From Hymenobacter psoromatis (GTDB taxonomy: Bacteria > Bacteroidota > Bacteroidia > Cytophagales > Hymenobacteraceae), in the NCBI GenBank assembly GCA_001596155.1, contig CP014771.1:3658001-3722000 (forward strand): a stretch of DNA of 64,000 nt. Reading direction: 5' to 3'. The notes under the pieces are model-generated. The model ran no database searches, was not told the origin of the DNA, and saw only the letters and a program-made list of their open reading frames with translations. Shown here piece by piece: positions 60,452-64,000 of this stretch (its first letter is position 1; the number at the start of each line of letters is the position of its first letter). The translations under genes were made by a program, and so were the position numbers.

Positions 60452-62770
60452 TTATTCCAGCGAACGGCCCCTAAACAGGATGTAGCCCAGGTGCCCATAC
60501 ACCCCGAAGCGGTGGTCGGGGTCATCGTAGTATTCGGCGTGCACGGCCAGCGGGCCCACGGGCGTATTCAGGATGAGGCCCGTCACGGCCGTCAGGTAGG
60601 GCCGGCTGATGCCTTTGCCCCGGTTAGCATCCTGCTGGTTGTCGGTGAGAGGCGTAATGTTAGTGTGCGCGAACACTTCCGAGCGCCATTCTATTTTGCC
60701 CAGCACCACCTGCGAGTAGCGCAGCCCGCCCGCCACGAAGCGCGGCGAGCGGTAGTGCTCCATAAAGAGCGTGCGCGAATCGACCAGCGGCGCAAAAACG
60801 GGCGCGCTGGTGAGTGTGGAGCGGTAGTTGAAAAACGTGCCCTGGCCGCTGAATGTGACTTCCCCAAAATAGCCCCAACTCGATTTGTCTTTTTGCAGGG
60901 CATGGTAGCGTTCGTAGGTGCCCCGAAATTGCAGCCACTGGTGGTTGCGCGAGCGCTCGCCCAGGTCCTGAGCGTTGGAGGTGGTGCCGGGCGTATATAC
61001 TTCGGTGCCCGTGACGCCCCGCAGCGTCACCACCGCCCGCCAGCCCAGCGTAGCGTACTGCTTGCGGTTGAGCGAGTTGCGGTTGAAGCGCAGCGCCGCC
61101 GTGCCGCCCTTGAACGAAGTGCGGTCGAGCTGGTCCGACGATTGCAACTCGCGCGTGTTGGCGTAGTTATCCACGTTGTAGAACGCGCCCACGTCGAGCA
61201 CCACGCGCGAGCGGTAGCGCGGCGACACGCCAAACTGCGCGCCTATCTTGGTGTCTTTCTGCTCCACCTGCGTGTTCAGCACGTCGCGGCCCAGCAGGCC
61301 GCCCGTCTGTTGGTAATCCCACTGGTTGTAGGTCACGATGGGCGCGATGTAAAACGGCAGCCGACCCGGCGAGTTCAGCCGAAACGACGCCTGCGCCCCG
61401 TTGTAGAAGCGCCCCACGCTCACATTGGCCGCCACCGAATACAGGAGCCGGCGCAGGTAGCGAAACTCCACGCCCAGGTATAGGCTCTCGATGGGCCGCG
61501 TGCTAAGCGCAAAGCCTACATCGGCCGATACGTTGTTGTTGCGCTGCGCATCCACGCTGAATACGTAGCCTTTGAGCGCTTCATCGTAGCGCAGGCGTGG
61601 ATAAATATTACGGAAGTAGCTATCCGAAGCCAGGCGGTAGTAGCCTTCCTCCAGCCCTTCTAGGGTGTAGGTCGAGCCATCGCGCGGGAAAAAACTTCGC
61701 GCGTACTCGTTCTGGTCGGGGCGCAGGCCCTTCACTTCTACCTTCACGAAGCGGGGGGTAGGCACGTTTTGCTGAAAAGCCAGGCGGCGCCGCTGCAAGG
61801 CCACCGTATCGACGCGGCGGCTGATGCGCTGCCGGATTTCAGCCAGCTTGAGCTGGGTAGCCGTGTCGCCCGCCGCAATGAGCGTGCGCACTTTGTCGAA
61901 ATCGGCCGCGCCCAGGTTGCCTAGGTTGGGTTGAATATAGATGCCGTTCTTGCCCACGCTATTAGTGTCGGCCACGCTGGTGCCCAGAAAAATCAACGTA
62001 GTGTTTAGCAGCTCATTATCTTTTTTAAAGGGATATTTTTTAAGCGCCACGTCGCCCACGTTCACCCCAATAATAACATCGGGCTTGAACTCCTGGCGCA
62101 TCACATCGGTCGGAAAATTATCCAGCACGGCCCCGTCGAAGAGGTAGCGTCCATCGAGGTTGCGGATGGGCCGGAAGGCCAGGGGGTAGGCCAGCGAGTT
62201 GCGCACGGCGTCGGCCAGCAAGCCCGATTTCTGCACCACTTTCTCACGCGTAAACACCTCCGTGGCCAGGCAGCGGTACGGCACGAAAAGATTGTCGAAG
62301 TTATAATTGGCCTCGGCCGCCGCCGGGGCCAGCAGCCGCGCCAGGGCAAAATTGAGGTTGAGGTCGTTGACGAGGGTAGGCGTGATGGTGGCCTGAAACG
62401 TGGAGTCGATGGACAAGCCCAGGTTCAGGGACGCCGGCGAAGGCTCGGCGGTCAGGAAATTGAACGTCTTGTCAGGCAAAACCTTGCCGGTGGCCCAGCG
62501 CTGAAAATTGTCGGAGAGCACAATGTGCTCGATTTCACGCGGCGAATAGCCCGCGGCGTACATAGCCCCCACCACGGCACCCATGCTGTTGCCCACGATG
62601 TAGTCGATAGGAATGCCATTGGCTTCCAGCTCTTTGAGCACGCCCACGTGGGCCAGGCCCTTGGCACCGCCGCCGCTCAGCACCAATCCCACCCGCTGGG
62701 CCGACGCGGTCATAACGGTGCTAAAAACGAACAGACTAACTGATAAGTAGCGGAATAACGATTTGAACAT
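60452..62770 (-). CDS. Patatin-like phospholipase fused to an outer-membrane barrel
   Basis: 772 residues. The signal peptide (ending TMTASAQ) is followed by a patatin domain (residues 25-300) with oxyanion GGGAKG, the nucleophile Ser in VGNSMGAVVG (near 64) and the catalytic Asp in LFDGAVLDN (near 218). A POTRA-like segment (about 335-400, PRFVKVEVKGLRPDQ) leads into a beta-barrel ending GYILFRGRSLE. This is the layout of PlpD-like type Vd secreted lipases, which carry their own transporter. The enzyme may hydrolyse phospholipids; the target membrane is unknown. Confidence 0.92.
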   Translation of the reverse strand: MFKSLFRYLSVSLFVFSTVMTASAQRVGLVLSGGGAKGLAHVGVLKELEANGIPIDYIVGNSMGAVVGAMYAAGYSPREIEHIVLSDNFQRWATGKVLPDKTFNFLTAEPSPASLNLGLSIDSTFQATITPTLVNDLNLNFALARLLAPAAAEANYNFDNLFVPYRCLATEVFTREKVVQKSGLLADAVRNSLAYPLAFRPIRNLDGRYLFDGAVLDNFPTDVMRQEFKPDVIIGVNVGDVALKKYPFKKDNELLNTTLIFLGTSVADTNSVGKNGIYIQPNLGNLGAADFDKVRTLIAAGDTATQLKLAEIRQRISRRVDTVALQRRRLAFQQNVPTPRFVKVEVKGLRPDQNEYARSFFPRDGSTYTLEGLEEGYYRLASDSYFRNIYPRLRYDEALKGYVFSVDAQRNNNVSADVGFALSTRPIESLYLGVEFRYLRRLLYSVAANVSVGRFYNGAQASFRLNSPGRLPFYIAPIVTYNQWDYQQTGGLLGRDVLNTQVEQKDTKIGAQFGVSPRYRSRVVLDVGAFYNVDNYANTRELQSSDQLDRTSFKGGTAALRFNRNSLNRKQYATLGWRAVVTLRGVTGTEVYTPGTTSNAQDLGERSRNHQWLQFRGTYERYHALQKDKSSWGYFGEVTFSGQGTFFNYRSTLTSAPVFAPLVDSRTLFMEHYRSPRFVAGGLRYSQVVLGKIEWRSEVFAHTNITPLTDNQQDANRGKGISRPYLTAVTGLILNTPVGPLAVHAEYYDDPDHRFGVYGHLGYILFRGRSLE

Positions 62771-63005
62771 AAAAAATAAAAGTATTCCGGCAAGTTACGT
62801 GCGCCTTACGCTACGGGCGTTTTGGTGGTTGCCGGTGGCAGGCAGGCACCTGCTGCCGGGCAGTGAAACGTCCCAAAGCGGGACGTCATTTTTTGTTTAA
62901 TATTCTGAGGATGAACATTAAGCAGAAAATATAAAACCTGCTTATTCTATGCAACATCCGCGCTTTTCGCACGTAGTTTACTCGTTCTACTTTTCTGGCC
63001 CCCTG

Positions 63006-63449
63006 ATGAAAACCCCTGCCCCTGATGCCGCAGCTAGTAGCAACCCGGCTCGCAAACGGACTAAAACCCGACCCGCTGCCCGGCGCCGCACCGTCGAGAA
63101 TACGTATTCCGACCCCGCGCTGCGCGAGCGCCTCAAAACCGAAATCCGCAGTGCCGCGAAGGGCGGCGAGCCCGGCACCTGGAGCGCCCGCAAGTCGCAG
63201 CTGCTCACCCTGGCCTATCAGAAAGCCGGCGGTGGCTATATCCAGCGCCACCCCAATTCCAAGCAAAAAACCCCACGAAAAGAAGCCGGGCCGGATGTGA
63301 AAACCGCAGCTGCCAAACCCGCTCGCCCCGCAGCCGCTCTTACCCACCCCGGCGCTACCGCCCAAAAGGCCATTAGTGGTAAGAAGAATACCAGCTCTCA
63401 GCCGGCCGCGCACGGCCTCGCTAAGACTACGCGCGAGCAGACCACTTAA
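63006..63449 (+). CDS. Small basic DUF5872-like protein
   Basis: 147 residues from the ATG at 63006. A compact conserved segment (residues 35-80: YSDPALRERLKTEIRSAAKG and GTWSARKSQLLTLAYQKAGG) resembles the DUF5872 domain. It is flanked by Lys/Ala/Pro/Thr-rich low-complexity tails, giving a very basic protein that could bind nucleic acid. The function is not known. Confidence 0.75.
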   Translation: MKTPAPDAAASSNPARKRTKTRPAARRRTVENTYSDPALRERLKTEIRSAAKGGEPGTWSARKSQLLTLAYQKAGGGYIQRHPNSKQKTPRKEAGPDVKTAAAKPARPAAALTHPGATAQKAISGKKNTSSQPAAHGLAKTTREQTT

Positions 63450-63626
63450 TTTTGACAGCAACCGGCGACAAACGCGGCTGCCCGTGCTTTTTATCTGTCT
63501 CAGCCAGAGGTGGTTGATTGCGGCAGTTGAGCAATCGTTGCGGCTCGCAAGGGGGGTAGGGCTGGGTAGCCACTTTGGGCAGACTATCGTATAGCGGAGC
63601 TCACTAAGCCCCCTTAGCCCGCGCCA

Positions 63627-64000
63627 ATGATTGATTTTCTGACTGACTTGCTTGGCCTGCACGCCACGGCCAGCGACATTACCACCAGCCAGATTTGCTG
63701 GCGCACCGTCGTTGTTTCTCTCGTGGCCATCGTGCTGCTGCGCCTGTCGGGCCGCCGCACGTTTGCCAGCAGCAGCGCCCTCGAAACCATTGTCAAGTTT
63801 ATGCTGGGCGGGCTGCTGAGCCGCGCCATCGCGGCGGCCGGGCCGTTCTTGCCCACCATCGCGGCGGCGGCTACGCTGGTGGCGGTGCACCGCGCCATTG
63901 CTTATGCCACGTATTTCATCCCGCCCCTGGGCCGCTTAATCAAGGGTGAGCCGTCTATTCTGGCCGAAGGCAACCACATTCATTACAATGAGCTGCGCTT
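63627..64000 (+). CDS. DUF421/YetF family membrane protein (3' end outside window)
   Basis: The first 124 codons are present; the gene runs off the window. Three hydrophobic segments occur in residues 20-105 (VVVSLVAIVLLRLSG, TIVKFMLGGLLSRAI, LPTIAAAATLVAVHRAI). RLSGRRTF and the start of the soluble domain, GEPSILAEGNHIHYNELR, match the DUF421/YetF pattern. The role of these proteins is unclear; some are linked to stress in Bacillus. Confidence 0.85.
   Translation, partial: MIDFLTDLLGLHATASDITTSQICWRTVVVSLVAIVLLRLSGRRTFASSSALETIVKFMLGGLLSRAIAAAGPFLPTIAAAATLVAVHRAIAYATYFIPPLGRLIKGEPSILAEGNHIHYNELR

Overview
The window reads as chromosomal DNA of a GC-rich Bacteroidota, most likely Cytophagales and close to Hymenobacter. 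The reasons are three large secreted proteins ending in type IX secretion (T9SS) C-terminal domains, several promoters of the Bacteroidota form TTG-N17-23-TAnnTTTG, a TonB receptor/DUF4249 pair, a SusA-like amylase, and very GC-rich codon use. No rRNA, tRNA, CRISPR array or prophage was seen. The genus is an inference.

Layout. 1-17.7 kb: the 3' end of a TIG-domain T9SS cargo gene, a palindromic repeat cluster, then two giant secreted proteins of 2703 and 2599 residues on the minus strand. 18.4-36 kb: mostly housekeeping and single genes: a small secreted protein, 4-alpha-glucanotransferase with twin CBM20 domains, an outer-membrane barrel, an M20 amidohydrolase, a PAP2 lipid phosphatase, a MATE exporter, a pyridoxamine-oxidase-like protein, a TetR regulator, a phytanoyl-CoA dioxygenase homologue, HMG-CoA reductase, a DUF2975/HTH pair and an S41 protease. 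36.2-39.5 kb: ruvX-def, an AT-richer Fic gene and an S1/P1-like secreted hydrolase.

39.6-47.2 kb is an alpha-glucan locus: an SLC45-like MFS sugar transporter, two secreted GH13 enzymes and a GT35 phosphorylase-like enzyme. The glucanotransferase at 19-21.7 kb would feed the same pathway. A GxxExxY gene with inverted-repeat ends fills the whole gap between the two GH13 genes. 47.4-55 kb: an SRAP protein, then a minus-strand TonB receptor/DUF4249/MG2-like triad. 55-64 kb: a CBM-esterase fusion, endonuclease III, an ECF sigma factor with a small partner, an alpha/beta hydrolase, a GH43 enzyme, a patatin-barrel fusion, a small basic protein and the start of a YetF/DUF421 gene.

The most unusual content lies between the genes. 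Many gaps are filled by long, nearly perfect palindromes of unrelated sequence, often abutting or including stop codons. A six-unit hairpin array at 29.7-29.9 kb shows compensatory-looking stem changes around a constant loop. An asymmetric heptamer GGGGTAG/CTACCCC recurs far more often than composition predicts. The phosphorylase-like enzyme has threonine where the PLP-binding lysine is expected.
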